DNA from: Pseudarcicella hirudinis
GTDB taxonomy: Bacteria > Bacteroidota > Bacteroidia > Cytophagales > Spirosomataceae
Direction of reading: 5' to 3'
Assembly: GCF_900115665.1 (NCBI RefSeq)
Contig: NZ_FOXH01000002.1
Span: 389,670 to 453,669 of the forward strand
Length of the DNA: 64,000 nt
In this document: one piece after another, positions 17,628 through 27,900 of the stretch
Numbering within the stretch: position 1 is the stretch's first letter
How the letters are laid out: every line of letters starts with the position of its first letter
The notes under the pieces: model-generated
Database searches by the model: none
Told to the model about the DNA's origin: nothing
The model's input: the letters and a program-made list of their open reading frames with translations, nothing else
Made by a program: the position numbers and the translations under genes

Positions 17628-18203
17628 ATGGATCAACTCCTCGAACAAATTAAAAGTTGCAGGGTCTGTGAGAATTACCTTGCCTTGGGGGCAAATCCTG
17701 TTGTTACTGCCAGTGCGAAGAGCAGAATTGTTATTATTGGACAAGCACCGGGAAAAATTGTTCACAATACCAGGATTCCCTGGAATGATAAAAGCGGAGA
17801 TAATCTACGACAATGGCTGGGGATTGATAAATCAGTCTTTTATGACACCGACCTGTTCGCTTTAATGCCGATGGGATTTTGTTATCCGGGAAAAGACAAA
17901 ACCGGGGATTTACCTCCCAGACCGGAATGTGCTCCTTTGTGGCATGGCAAATTACTGGCATTTATGTCGGACGTAAAACTCATTTTACTAATCGGGCAAT
18001 ATGCCCAGAACTATTATTTAAGAGATAGAACAAAACGTACTCTCACTGAAACTGTTCAGCATTTTCAGCATTATTTACCTGAATATTTTCCCCTTCCTCA
18101 TCCTTCGCCCAGAAATAATATCTGGCAGGCTAAAAATGAATGGTTTGGGAAAGAGGTTTTGCCTGAATTAAAAATAAAAATAAACCATATTCTGGAAAAC
18201 TGA
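17628..18203 (+). CDS. Uracil-DNA glycosylase superfamily protein with a predicted 4Fe-4S cluster
   Basis: 191 residues. GQAPG at 38-42 is motif 1 (water-activating loop) and LPHPSPRN near 155-163 is motif 2 (minor-groove loop). Cysteines 11, 14, 85 and 101 have the CxxC...C-x15-C spacing of the family 4/5 iron-sulfur glycosylases, so a cluster is likely. It probably removes uracil or deaminated bases in base-excision repair. It is a single gene convergent with the SGNH hydrolase gene, only 9 bp apart. Confidence 0.85.
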   Translation: MDQLLEQIKSCRVCENYLALGANPVVTASAKSRIVIIGQAPGKIVHNTRIPWNDKSGDNLRQWLGIDKSVFYDTDLFALMPMGFCYPGKDKTGDLPPRPECAPLWHGKLLAFMSDVKLILLIGQYAQNYYLRDRTKRTLTETVQHFQHYLPEYFPLPHPSPRNNIWQAKNEWFGKEVLPELKIKINHILEN

Positions 18204-18212
18204 TTTGTGTTT

Positions 18213-19538
18213 TTATCTTATAATTTCCTGATAAACAGGGTGTTTTAGCAATGTTTCAGATACAAACTTTTCTCCGTTCTCATTCCAGTGTCCATCGCAT
18301 GATTGATATAAAGATTCAGGTTCCTGGTTTTTGGCCAGAATCGGGAGAAGATCAATATAGCTAACACCTTTATTTTTAAGAAATGAGGCCATCTTTGGAG
18401 CAAGTTCGTTTTTCTGATTTTTTTGATAGATTTTGATTTCTTTCAGAATGGGAATTGTCAAAACAAGTACTTTTTTCTCTTTTGACTCTTCAAGGAGCTT
18501 TTCTAAAGAATAGCTGAATTCAGGCCATTTTTCTTTTGGATATTCTTCAAAAATACTTGTTTGGTTATACTTATCCCGAGCCTGCTTACTCACCATTTCT
18601 CCGATAAATCCAAAAACATAAGAACTGCTCCGGAGCTCAATCAGTAGCTTTTGACCAAAAGATAAGTTCCGGTAAACAGAATCCTTGGTAGCATAGATCA
18701 GAGAAGGTTTGTCATAAATAGCCAGAGATCCATAAGATTGATTGATAGAAGCCAAAGAATATTTCAAGTTGTATTTATTCCCGGATTTCTTCCAGTAAGG
18801 CCTGTAAATGGGATAATTGATTAATCCGATTGTACCTTCCTCTGAAAAATCTTCAAAGTCATTTGCAGGAAGTATGCCAATTATGACAACATCATGACTT
18901 AATTTTTTAGCTAATGACTTATAAATCAAATAATAATTGATCGGACTTGCTCCGACAATGGCAAAGTTCAGATGTTCATTTCCGGTATTTTTTTCAAGAA
19001 GATCAGAAAGACGATCCCGGGTATTTACCATAATCCCTTCAATAAATGAGTCACCAAGCATAATAATTCTCTTTTTTGAGGTATTGTTGTATTGACTTCT
19101 TTCTTTATCTCTGGCACCAAAGCTATTTGTTTGATATTTCAATACACTGTTGTCTTCACAGCGCAATTTCTGAATGGAATCGTTAGGAAGTCTCCATCTT
19201 CCGAAAACTTCACTAAAATCTCCCCAAAATGGTTTTCGATCGGTTTTTTCGACATTGGCATTTACGGAAAGAAGCACATTGCTCGGGTAATTAATTTTTA
19301 AACAACCGGATTTTGCCAAACCCCAGATTGAAAGCTCTATTAAAAACCAGAAAAAAGCAAATATGAGGATCGAAAATGAGATATTTTTCAGAAATGGATA
19401 CTTCGAGCGGGAGGCAAGTTTAAGGACTGTTAAGGTAAAAATAAATAATGCTATTCTTAGCAAAAGTGCATTCAACGCTATTCCGTGGAAGACTGTGGTA
19501 ACAAATAACGCAGAGATGATAAAAAGTGTAGTAATCAT
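18213..19538 (-). CDS. Membrane-anchored SGNH/GDSL-like hydrolase
   Basis: 441 residues. The N-terminus has three or so hydrophobic segments (residues 1-75), then an extracytoplasmic SGNH fold. MLGDSFIEG near 155 supplies the nucleophile serine (GDS), GILPAND near 240 gives the block with Asn, and DGHWNENG near 415-422 carries the D-x-x-H of block V. Such proteins resemble the AlgJ/AlgX/DltD-like acyltransfer or esterase enzymes acting on cell-envelope glycans, but the acyl group and acceptor are not evident. A 17-bp perfect inverted repeat lies just upstream. Confidence 0.75.
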   Translation of the reverse strand: MITTLFIISALFVTTVFHGIALNALLLRIALFIFTLTVLKLASRSKYPFLKNISFSILIFAFFWFLIELSIWGLAKSGCLKINYPSNVLLSVNANVEKTDRKPFWGDFSEVFGRWRLPNDSIQKLRCEDNSVLKYQTNSFGARDKERSQYNNTSKKRIIMLGDSFIEGIMVNTRDRLSDLLEKNTGNEHLNFAIVGASPINYYLIYKSLAKKLSHDVVIIGILPANDFEDFSEEGTIGLINYPIYRPYWKKSGNKYNLKYSLASINQSYGSLAIYDKPSLIYATKDSVYRNLSFGQKLLIELRSSSYVFGFIGEMVSKQARDKYNQTSIFEEYPKEKWPEFSYSLEKLLEESKEKKVLVLTIPILKEIKIYQKNQKNELAPKMASFLKNKGVSYIDLLPILAKNQEPESLYQSCDGHWNENGEKFVSETLLKHPVYQEIIR

Positions 19539-19929
19539 AATAAGTAAATAGCTTTTGGACTATATTAATTTTAAAGAAGATGCCCTTAAAATTAATATAG
19601 TCTGAAATAAATTATGGGTCAGGGATATTTGAGGCTTTTGAATAAGAAGTTTATGAACTTATGTGTATTTTCTGAGGAGGGAAAGTATTTAAATAGGGCA
19701 GGATTGATACAATCAGGATAAAATTTCTCATGTCAGGGTTATATTGATTTCTATTGCTTTCAACATAAAGACGAAGTCTGTCTGCTGAAAGGTTGCATGA
19801 GATAATTAGATGAATCAGTTTTGTCTGAATACCAGCCTGAATCAAAAAGACTGAAAAATTGAGGTTTTAAAATTAACTGTCTCAGATTGAATAGTTTGGA
19901 CTGAAAAAAGCTATGAAATCAGAATAATC
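19539..19929 (-). other. 391-bp gene-free region between the SGNH gene and the uronate PUL
   Basis: It holds the 17-bp inverted repeat at 19558-19602 and otherwise AT-rich sequence. A 64-codon frame at 19651-19845 (minus) has no family features or support and is left uncalled. Confidence 0.5.
19558..19602. repeat. 17-bp perfect inverted repeat upstream of the SGNH gene
   Basis: Arms at 19558-19574 and 19586-19602 (GACTATATTAATTTTAA and its reverse complement) are separated by 11 nt. The repeat lies 20 bp before the start of the minus-strand SGNH gene, where an operator or a 5'-leader hairpin would act. Confidence 0.75.
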
Positions 19930-21090
19930 TCATAGCCAGATCAGAGGATTTCTAATGGGTAAATTTCTTATTACTTCGTCTTCTTCAGGAAAATGCGGTA
20001 GCTTTTTCCAGGTTTCCAGCCATTTCTTTTCTCCGAAATTCTGATATCCGAATAGTAAAAAGGGCTGTGCTACCGGCCATTCTTTCCAATACATGACATC
20101 CTGTGGATAAGTCCAGAGGTTTTTTTGTGCGACATAGGGAAACATAAATTCGATGGCTTTTTTCATCGTTCTGCCATCTTCCAGCTTGAAATCCCAAAGA
20201 TTTTCCTGTTTATCTGATAAAATATGACAGATACTTGCCATGGCATCAAGATTGAAAAGTGAATAGCCATAAGGTTTTGTACGTCTCAATTCCAGTGGAA
20301 AACTGCCGTTTGGGGCAAGCTGGTTAGGCAGCAAAACTGTTTTGAAGCGGTTTTTGCATGAATCAATAAGGGGCTGATTTCCGGTTAATTTAGCAAAAAC
20401 AGCTACCTGCATAACCCAGCAGGTTCCATGGTTATTCTTTGCTTCTTTTTCTTCCAAACCATAAGGATGTGTATTAAGCCAGCTCAGATATCGCTCAAAC
20501 CAGTTTTTGATCTGAGTCAATTCATGTTTATCCATTACTCCGGATTTTTCTATTACCCTGATACCCTGAGCAACTTCCATCAGTTGAATGGTATCAATAA
20601 TCCCGATTCCTCTGCCAGTTGCTTTGCCCTTTATAGCCTGTGCATATAGCAGCGATGGATTCATCGCCGTGTTTTTGTCAATAAACCAGGCACGGAGGTG
20701 TATAATTGCCTGGTTTACATATTTTTCATCTTTAGTTAACAGGTAAGCGGAGCTTAGTGTACCAATGATCTGACTAAAACGGATCATTGCCTTACGATGA
20801 GCAGTGAAATTATCAGGATTAGACTGGCCGTCTTTCTGAATATAAGGTCCGCCGGGGTTTTTAGCATCCGGCCACCAATAATCACCTTCTGAATAAAAAT
20901 CATGTAATCCTCCGGCAGACCTTTCACAACTTGCTGCGGTGATGGTAACAGGTTGCTGCGTCATTGCCAGAGAAGCTTGTTCCAGAATATCTTTTCGCAG
21001 AAAACCTCCGACTTCTTTTGAAAGATCTGTTTGCCGGAAACTGCAAAAAGGAAACAATAAAATGCCTAAAAACAGTGTGACTCTGATCAT
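19930..21090 (-). CDS. Secreted alginate-lyase-fold polysaccharide lyase (PL38-like)
   Basis: 386 residues with a signal peptide (MIRVTLFLGILLFPFCSF). The alginate-lyase family pattern is clear: a YWWPDAKNPGGPYIQKDGQSNPD block near 70-93, GRGIGIIDT near 180, and NNHGTCW near 228-234, whose Asn/His are the likely neutraliser and catalytic residues in the (alpha/alpha) toroid. It is the last gene of the locus, 10 bp after the GH88 gene. With GH88 next to it, the substrate is probably a glucuronate-containing polymer such as glucuronan rather than alginate proper, though the fold is shared by both specificities. Confidence 0.8.
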   Translation of the reverse strand: MIRVTLFLGILLFPFCSFRQTDLSKEVGGFLRKDILEQASLAMTQQPVTITAASCERSAGGLHDFYSEGDYWWPDAKNPGGPYIQKDGQSNPDNFTAHRKAMIRFSQIIGTLSSAYLLTKDEKYVNQAIIHLRAWFIDKNTAMNPSLLYAQAIKGKATGRGIGIIDTIQLMEVAQGIRVIEKSGVMDKHELTQIKNWFERYLSWLNTHPYGLEEKEAKNNHGTCWVMQVAVFAKLTGNQPLIDSCKNRFKTVLLPNQLAPNGSFPLELRRTKPYGYSLFNLDAMASICHILSDKQENLWDFKLEDGRTMKKAIEFMFPYVAQKNLWTYPQDVMYWKEWPVAQPFLLFGYQNFGEKKWLETWKKLPHFPEEDEVIRNLPIRNPLIWL

Positions 21091-21100
21091 GGCTTTGAGT

Positions 21101-22288
21101 TTATTTTTTCAGGTTTTTAGCTCTTTTTAAGGCCTCCAGATAATAATAATCGGCATATACAATTGGTACATTTACTTCCAGGTTACTTGGTAAATGTCCG
21201 GTGCTTGATGTCAGGAGAAATCCTTTATTAGTACCCGGTTTACAGGTATATTCAGAGGATAAGGATTTCATTATTTTATTGGCTGTCTCAAGGTAAAATG
21301 CTGATTTCGGCAAATTCATGGTACTTAATTCATAAAGTGCCGAAGCGGTAACTGCGGCAGCGGAGGCATCTCTCGGAGCATCAGGAATTTTAGGATCATT
21401 GTAATCCCAGTAAGGCACTAAATCCCTTGGCATAGAAGGGTGATTCAGAATATAAGCCGCTATTTTTTCGGCGTGATTCAGATAGGCTTTATTTTTAGTT
21501 TCCCGGAAACACATGGTAAAGCCATATAATCCCCAGGCCTGACCTCTTGCCCAGGAAGAAGCATCGCTATAACCCTGATGTGTATTTCTCTTTTCTACCT
21601 GTCCGGTTTCCGGATTGTACCCGATAACGTGATAAGAACTATTGTCAGGGCGATAATGATTCTGCATCGTTTTATCGGCATGACTGGTCGCAATTTTATA
21701 ATAGGAGGAGTCTCCGGTTTGTTTGGTTGCCCAGAATAATAATTCAAGATTGAGCATATTGTCAATAATTACCGGAAATTGCCATTTATCCGCATTGTGA
21801 TCCCATGACCTCAAACATCCTATTTTAGGATTGAACCTTGTGCTTAACGTTTTCGCAGCAGTCAATAAAATCTCTTTGTACTTAGGATCCCCTGTGATGC
21901 GGAGGCCGTTTCCATAGCTGCAAAAAAGCTTGAAACCCATATCATGAGTTGTGCCATTGTTTTTTTGCATTTCAAGAGGCTCCGTAAATTCTCTGGCTTT
22001 CTCAATCCAGTATTTATCCCCGCTCAGCTCATACATATACCAAAGATTTCCGGCAAAAAAGCCACTGGTCCAGTCTTTGGGAGAGACAAGGAAAATGGTA
22101 TCTGCTCTCAATGACCTTGGACTGACCAGGGTTTTGTCGTTCGACCTGTTTTTCGCCAGCTTAATTTCTTCAAAGGCTGTCTTAAATTGTCTGCCTGCCT
22201 GACTAACGATTTTTTTCTGCTGTGCATGACTCATATTCAGGGCAAGACAGCAATAGAAGAAAGCAATAAATGAGGTAATTCTGGTCAT
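21101..22288 (-). CDS. GH88 unsaturated glucuronyl hydrolase
   Basis: 395 residues from the start chosen here, which gives a good signal peptide (MTRITSFIAFFYCCLALNMSHAQ). A longer frame exists upstream to 22417 but would overlap the upstream lyase gene. Family 88 features are DWTSGFFAGNLWYMYELSG near 73-91 (substrate pocket), NGTTHDMGF near 110-118 with the catalytic aspartate, and ASSWARGQAWGLYGF near 240. The enzyme hydrates and removes the 4,5-unsaturated uronic acid left at the non-reducing end by polysaccharide lyases, completing depolymerisation in the periplasm. Confidence 0.9.
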   Translation of the reverse strand: MTRITSFIAFFYCCLALNMSHAQQKKIVSQAGRQFKTAFEEIKLAKNRSNDKTLVSPRSLRADTIFLVSPKDWTSGFFAGNLWYMYELSGDKYWIEKAREFTEPLEMQKNNGTTHDMGFKLFCSYGNGLRITGDPKYKEILLTAAKTLSTRFNPKIGCLRSWDHNADKWQFPVIIDNMLNLELLFWATKQTGDSSYYKIATSHADKTMQNHYRPDNSSYHVIGYNPETGQVEKRNTHQGYSDASSWARGQAWGLYGFTMCFRETKNKAYLNHAEKIAAYILNHPSMPRDLVPYWDYNDPKIPDAPRDASAAAVTASALYELSTMNLPKSAFYLETANKIMKSLSSEYTCKPGTNKGFLLTSSTGHLPSNLEVNVPIVYADYYYLEALKRAKNLKK

Positions 22289-22349
22289 TTTTATCAAATT
22301 GATTAGACGAGTTTGTATCTGTAAATAATGAATAATTTCGGGTAAATTC

Positions 22350-23543
22350 TTAGTATTTAAGCTGCGACAGATCTTCTGAAAATGCTTCAGGAGAAATCTT
22401 CCATCCGTAGGCAGCAAAATCTGATGACTGATACGCTTCAGAGGCCATTTTCAGTAAAACATCCATGTGATCCTGTGTCGGACTTTTTAACTGTTTGTAA
22501 GGCCAGACCTGCTTTCCTGAAAGAAAGGGAACAAACCAGTCTATGGCTTTTCTGATACTTTTGCCATCTTCTGTCTGATAATTCCAAAGATCTGTATTTA
22601 GTTTCTGAGACATAGCTGCCAGCTGAAAAAAGCCTTCCAGGTTCATGCTTGCATAATCATATGGAAGTGTTCGGGCCAGTTCAAATGGCTGGCTGCCATC
22701 AGTTTTAAGCTGACTTTGTAAACGTGATTTTGCCGAATCAATCTGATTTTTTGCCAGGGAAGTATTTCCCGTAAATAGGGCATAAGCCATCACCTGTACA
22801 TTGTAAAAAGTGCCGTGATTATTATGCTCGTCAGCTTCATCTTTTCCGATTTCAGAATTTAATAACCAGTCGGTATAAGCGCTGAACCAATTTCTGAGTT
22901 TTTCCTGAGCAGTTTGACTCCAATGTTGAGAGGGAGAAATAAGTATGGCTGCATCACAGATTTTTACCAGATTTCTGGTTTCTATAATACCGATACCCCG
23001 TCCATTATTTATACCCGGGATACCCTGACCAAAATTCAGGTTCGGATTCATCCTGGTCTTTTCATCAAAAAACCATATGGTGAGTAATTTTGAAGCTTGC
23101 CTGGCATAAGACTCCTTTCCGGTAAAAAAATAGGATAAAGCCAGTATTTCGGTATCATGAATCAGCTTATCAAGCTGATCGTGATCTGTGATTCCTTTTA
23201 TTTCCGGATTTCTTTCCCCATCTTTCCTGATATAAGGTTTTCCGTCAGGTTTATTCGGATCCGGCCACCAATAGGGAGCCTGCGACATATAGTCATGTTT
23301 GTCGCCACTCGGCGGGACAGGTATTTTGTTAATTACAGAATAAACTTCTCCTGCTTTAACAATGCGATCTGCCTCAAGAATCATTTTACGGTAGGCGGGA
23401 AGCAAGCTGGTATCTCCGACATAAATTCTTTGCTTTTTACTCCATAAATCCTGAGAATTTATCAATAAAGTTTCAGGAGCCTTTTGGCAGACTCCTGAAA
23501 TCCCGTTACAAACAATTAATAAAAAAAACAGATATACTTTCAT
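22350..23543 (-). CDS. Secreted alginate-lyase-fold polysaccharide lyase (PL38-like), second paralog
   Basis: 397 residues with a signal peptide ending near GVCQK. It has the same architecture as the lyase at 19930-21090: YWWPDPNKPDGKPYIRKDGE near 90-109, GRGIGIIETRNL near 198, and DEHNNHGTFYNVQ near 235-247. The two are clearly paralogous but diverged, so they may split endo and exo roles or different linkages. Its start codon overlaps the SusD stop by 1 nt (TAATG), so it is translationally coupled to the binding protein. Confidence 0.8.
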   Translation of the reverse strand: MKVYLFFLLIVCNGISGVCQKAPETLLINSQDLWSKKQRIYVGDTSLLPAYRKMILEADRIVKAGEVYSVINKIPVPPSGDKHDYMSQAPYWWPDPNKPDGKPYIRKDGERNPEIKGITDHDQLDKLIHDTEILALSYFFTGKESYARQASKLLTIWFFDEKTRMNPNLNFGQGIPGINNGRGIGIIETRNLVKICDAAILISPSQHWSQTAQEKLRNWFSAYTDWLLNSEIGKDEADEHNNHGTFYNVQVMAYALFTGNTSLAKNQIDSAKSRLQSQLKTDGSQPFELARTLPYDYASMNLEGFFQLAAMSQKLNTDLWNYQTEDGKSIRKAIDWFVPFLSGKQVWPYKQLKSPTQDHMDVLLKMASEAYQSSDFAAYGWKISPEAFSEDLSQLKY

Positions 23544-24967
23544 TAGAAACCCGGATTTTGTTTCAGATTTGGATTTAAGTCAAGCTCAGTCTGAGGGATT
23601 GGCAACAGCAATTGGTTATCCTGCACCGTAACCCCACGATTTGCCTGCATTACTTGTTTTAGTTTTCCCATGCGGAGCAGATCCCAGCGGCGATGCCCTT
23701 CCATACATAACTCCCAGGCTCTTTCGTTGAGTAAAGCATCCACAAAGTTATCTTTTGCAGGCGTATTGCTCAGGTTTAATCCAGCCAGACCGGCTCTTGT
23801 TCTTACTTTATTGATTCCGTCAAATTTCTTCGCATCTCCTGCATCTAATTGATTCATAGCCTCTGACTGCATTAACAAAACATCAGCATAACGAAGAATA
23901 AGCCAGTTTGTTCTTGAGTTATTAGACTGAGAAGTCCACTGAGAATCACGGTATTTAAAGAAGTAGGGCGATACTGTTGTTGTACCGGATTTATTGGTAA
24001 CATTCCAGTTTTTCCGGGTGCTGTCGGCCTTGGTATATGAGTTGAACAGAGAAGTTGAAGCACCAAATGAAGCAGATCCGCCACTTTGAGTCGGGTACAT
24101 CATTCTGATCACGATATTTCCGGTACTTGGCGGCATTTCAAATTGTACGGAGAAAATATGCTCAGCGCCATTCTTTTTATTACAATCAAAGATATCAGCA
24201 TATACAGGCAATAATTTATACAAACCTGAATTAATCACCTTATTACATTGGTTGAGCGCATCTGCATAATCTCCAGGAGCAGCAGCTGATGTTGATGCAC
24301 GTGTCAGATACACTTTGGCCAGTAAAGACGACGCCGCACCTGAAGAAACCCGGCCTTTGTTGACTGTCGCAATCTTATTTTCAGGCAAACAATTCGCCTC
24401 GGCATATTTCAAATCCTGAATAATCAGTTTGTAAATATCTGCCACAGGAGTTCTGGAAGGAGTAAGATTAGACTGTGCTCCGGTTGGTGCCAGAAAAACA
24501 GGCAAATCCCCGAAAGTTCTCATCAATTCAAAATAGGCTAAAGCACGCAAAAATTTAGCATTCCCGACAATGTCATTTCTTCGGGTTGTATCCATACTGA
24601 TGTTAGGGACATTAACGATCACATCATTGGCCCGGTTAATCATCAGATAGTTTTGATTCCACCAGTTGCTGATCTCTCCGTTTGAGGCCGTAAAAGTATA
24701 ATTGTTTAAAGTTCCGCGATCCACTGTGGCGTTTCCGAGAGCTAATAGATTATCGCCGGTAAGCTCGGTAATTAACCAGGCTGTTCTGCCGTAGAAAGAT
24801 TGGGCCTGCATGGGAGTAAAAACACCATTCAGTGCTGCTAAAGCATCATTTTCGTTTTGATAAAAGTTTGAATTACTCAGAAAGCTGTAAGGTTCTTCTT
24901 TAAGAAAATCTTTGCAGGAAGAAAAAATAGCTAAGCAACTGGTTATGATTAATAATATCTTTTTCAT
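23543..24967 (-). CDS. SusD/RagB-family glycan-binding lipoprotein
   Basis: 474 residues. It has a lipoprotein signal with SSC near residue 17, followed by the usual N-terminal KDFLKEEPYSFLSNSNFYQNENDALAALNG. TPR-like helices and the C-terminal LNERAWELCMEGHRRWDLLRMGKL motif are the RagB/SusD hallmarks. It binds the incoming glycan at the cell surface as lid of the SusC transporter encoded upstream (20 bp apart). Confidence 0.96.
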   Translation of the reverse strand: MKKILLIITSCLAIFSSCKDFLKEEPYSFLSNSNFYQNENDALAALNGVFTPMQAQSFYGRTAWLITELTGDNLLALGNATVDRGTLNNYTFTASNGEISNWWNQNYLMINRANDVIVNVPNISMDTTRRNDIVGNAKFLRALAYFELMRTFGDLPVFLAPTGAQSNLTPSRTPVADIYKLIIQDLKYAEANCLPENKIATVNKGRVSSGAASSLLAKVYLTRASTSAAAPGDYADALNQCNKVINSGLYKLLPVYADIFDCNKKNGAEHIFSVQFEMPPSTGNIVIRMMYPTQSGGSASFGASTSLFNSYTKADSTRKNWNVTNKSGTTTVSPYFFKYRDSQWTSQSNNSRTNWLILRYADVLLMQSEAMNQLDAGDAKKFDGINKVRTRAGLAGLNLSNTPAKDNFVDALLNERAWELCMEGHRRWDLLRMGKLKQVMQANRGVTVQDNQLLLPIPQTELDLNPNLKQNPGF

Positions 24968-24987
24968 TTTTGGAAGTTTTTTGAGAA

Positions 24988-27900
24988 TTAGAATCCGATT
25001 TTAGCGCCAATGATGAAAGTGCGTGCCAGCGGATAAGAATTATAATCTGTATTCAGACTCATATTATTGGCATTTGAATTATTGCCATAAGAGTTTACTT
25101 CCGGGTTATAACCGGAATAATTGGTGAAAGTGAAAAGGTTCTGTGCTGTAACATAAATAGTTGCAGATCTGAAAACCGATGCATTCTTCAGGGCAAGATT
25201 ATAAGATAAAGTAGCTGTTTTTACCCTCAAATAATCCCCGCTTTCAATTACTTCGCTGGTTATACCTGTTCCTCTTCTCAAAATGCTGCTTACGCTTGGA
25301 AGCCTGTTACTCGTTCCGGGTCCGGTCCAGCTTTCGGTGGCTACGTATTTAAGTTTGTTGGTGCCTGGAAAACCGTTTTCAAGTTCATAGAGATTTTCAT
25401 TCAGTACATTATAACCGGAAACTCCCTGCATAAAGACTGTCAGATTAAATCTGCCATATCTGAATGAGTTGGTGATTCCATAGACAAATTTCGGGAGAGC
25501 ATTACCGATAATGGTTCTGTCTGTACCGGAAATAATACCATCATTATTCTGGTCAACATATTTAGGATCACCCGGTTTAGGTTTGGTTTTAATACCGCTT
25601 GCCGTAATTTCTTCTGCCGTTTGCCAGATTCCGTTGAACTGATATCCATAGAAAGAACCGATCGGCTCACCTACTTTTAAAATAGAAGTAGGGGTTACAG
25701 AACCCGGGAAAATACTACCGCTTGAACTTCCTGCCAGAAGATTATCTGTCCCGTTAAGGTCTAATACTTTGTTACGGTTGAATGAAATGTTTCCGCTTAC
25801 TTCCCAATCAAACTTTTTAGTCGTAACAGCAAGTCCGTTTATGCTGATTTCCAAACCTTTGTTTTCCAGACTTCCTGCATTGATTAATGCTGTTGAAAAA
25901 CCTGACTCAGTCGGGATATATTTGTTGAATAACAGATTTTGAGTCTTTTTATAATAAATATCTGTCGTGACAGTCAGACGGTTATTAAAAAGCCCGATGT
26001 CCAGACCAATGTCTGATGAAGCAGTGGATTCCCAGCTTAAGTTAGGATTGGGAATATTATTAGGAGAAAGTCCGATAACCCTTACCCCGTTTAAAGTATA
26101 GCCATTGGAGGTATATTGAGGTAATGACTGGTATGAACCGATTTCCTGGTTTCCAGTAACACCGTAACCGATTCTGAGTTTAAGATCACTGAAAACTTTC
26201 AGTTTTTCTATGAAACTCTCATTGATTAAACGCCAGGCAAAGGCTCCTGAAGGAAAATATCCCCATTTATTACCATCTCCGAATCTTGATGAACCATCAG
26301 CCCTCATGGTAACGGTGAATAAATATTTGTTCATGAACTGATAATTTACTCTTCCGAAAAAGGAGGCCAGCGTGTTTTTCTGAGAACTGGTATTGTTTGG
26401 TAAAGTTGTTCCGGCAATACCCAGGTTATCGGTACCGAGTTGATTGGTAAAGAAATTGTTTGCCGCGGCAGTGAAATTGTTTTGCTTGAATACCTGAACA
26501 GAAGCGCCTGCTACAGCATTCAGGAAATTATTCTTATCGAATTGTCTGTCGTAGGTAAGCGTATTTTCATTCACCCAGCTGAAATTGGTATTTGAGGTTT
26601 TCTGGGAAGAACCTGATGATGTATTCTGGGTGGTGATATACAAATAAGATGGCGTAAAATAATCACGGGTTGAATAATTGATATCTGTTCCGATGCTCAT
26701 TCTTAATTTCAAACCGTCAATGATCTCATATTCTCCGAATCCGGTTAAAAGTGTCCGTAAATTGGTTCTGTGATCTGTCACATTTTCGGCATAGGCTACA
26801 GGGTTTCCAGCTACATCTACAAAGTGATTGGGATCATCATTTTTGTAGGTATATGCGCCTGTGCTGTCTCTTACTGGCATCACCGGATTAAAACGTAAAG
26901 CATCATAAACTGTTCCTCCGGCTGAACCTCCGACGGTATTTACAAGGGCGTCATTCTGACTGGAATAGGCTAACTGAGAAGTATAGCCCATTTTTAACCT
27001 CGGACTAATTGTTTTGTCGAAATTAAAGCGGAGTGTTCCTCTTTCAAAACCTGAATTAATGACAATCCCTTCCTGGTTAAAATATCCGGCACTGAAATTA
27101 TATTTGGTATCGTTTGTTCCGCCACTGATAGAAAACTGATAGTTTGATATCCGGGCGACTCTGAGTACCTGATCCTGCCAGTTTGTACCTTCTCCCATGG
27201 CGGCAATTTGAGCAGGAGTGTAGTTCAACGGTGTTTTTGTACCGTTCGCTCTGTTATTTTGTGCCGTCACAGAGTCTAAATGAGTCGCAAATTCCCGGGC
27301 ATTCATCATGTCGTATTTTTTAGCAACCTGCTGAATACCAGTATATGCTTCGAAATTTATGATCTGTTTTCCGGCTTTTCCTTTTTTAGTGGTTATTAAT
27401 ACTACTCCGTTGGCACCGCGGCTTCCGTAAATAGCTGTTGATGAAGCGTCTTTTAATATTTCAATGGATTCAATATCACTTGGATTAATTGTATTTAAAT
27501 CGCCTGCACCCGGAAAACCATCTACAACAAACAAAGGCTCATTGCCTGAATTAATAGAGTTTGTTCCTCTGATCCGGATACTTACATTCCCTCCCGGAGC
27601 GGCATTGGTTTGTATGACCTGTACACCACTTACACGTCCCTGAATCATCTGATCGGCCCGGCTGACTGGTACTTTGTCAATGTCTTTTACTGGAACCGAA
27701 CTGACAGATCCGGTAAGGTCTTTTTTCTTCTGTGTTCCATAACCGACAACGACTACTTCTTCAAGACTTTGGGTATCTAATTGTAAGCTGATATTAAGCT
27801 GAGTTTTACCACCAATTGTGACTTCCTGCTTTTTGTATCCTACTGAAGTAAATACCAATACGGCATTGCCATCGGCTACTGAGATTTTGAATTGTCCTTT

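Noticed and set aside
19651-19845. 64-codon open frame on the minus strand
   Set aside because: No domain, no signal, no clear start context, and the composition is like noncoding DNA.
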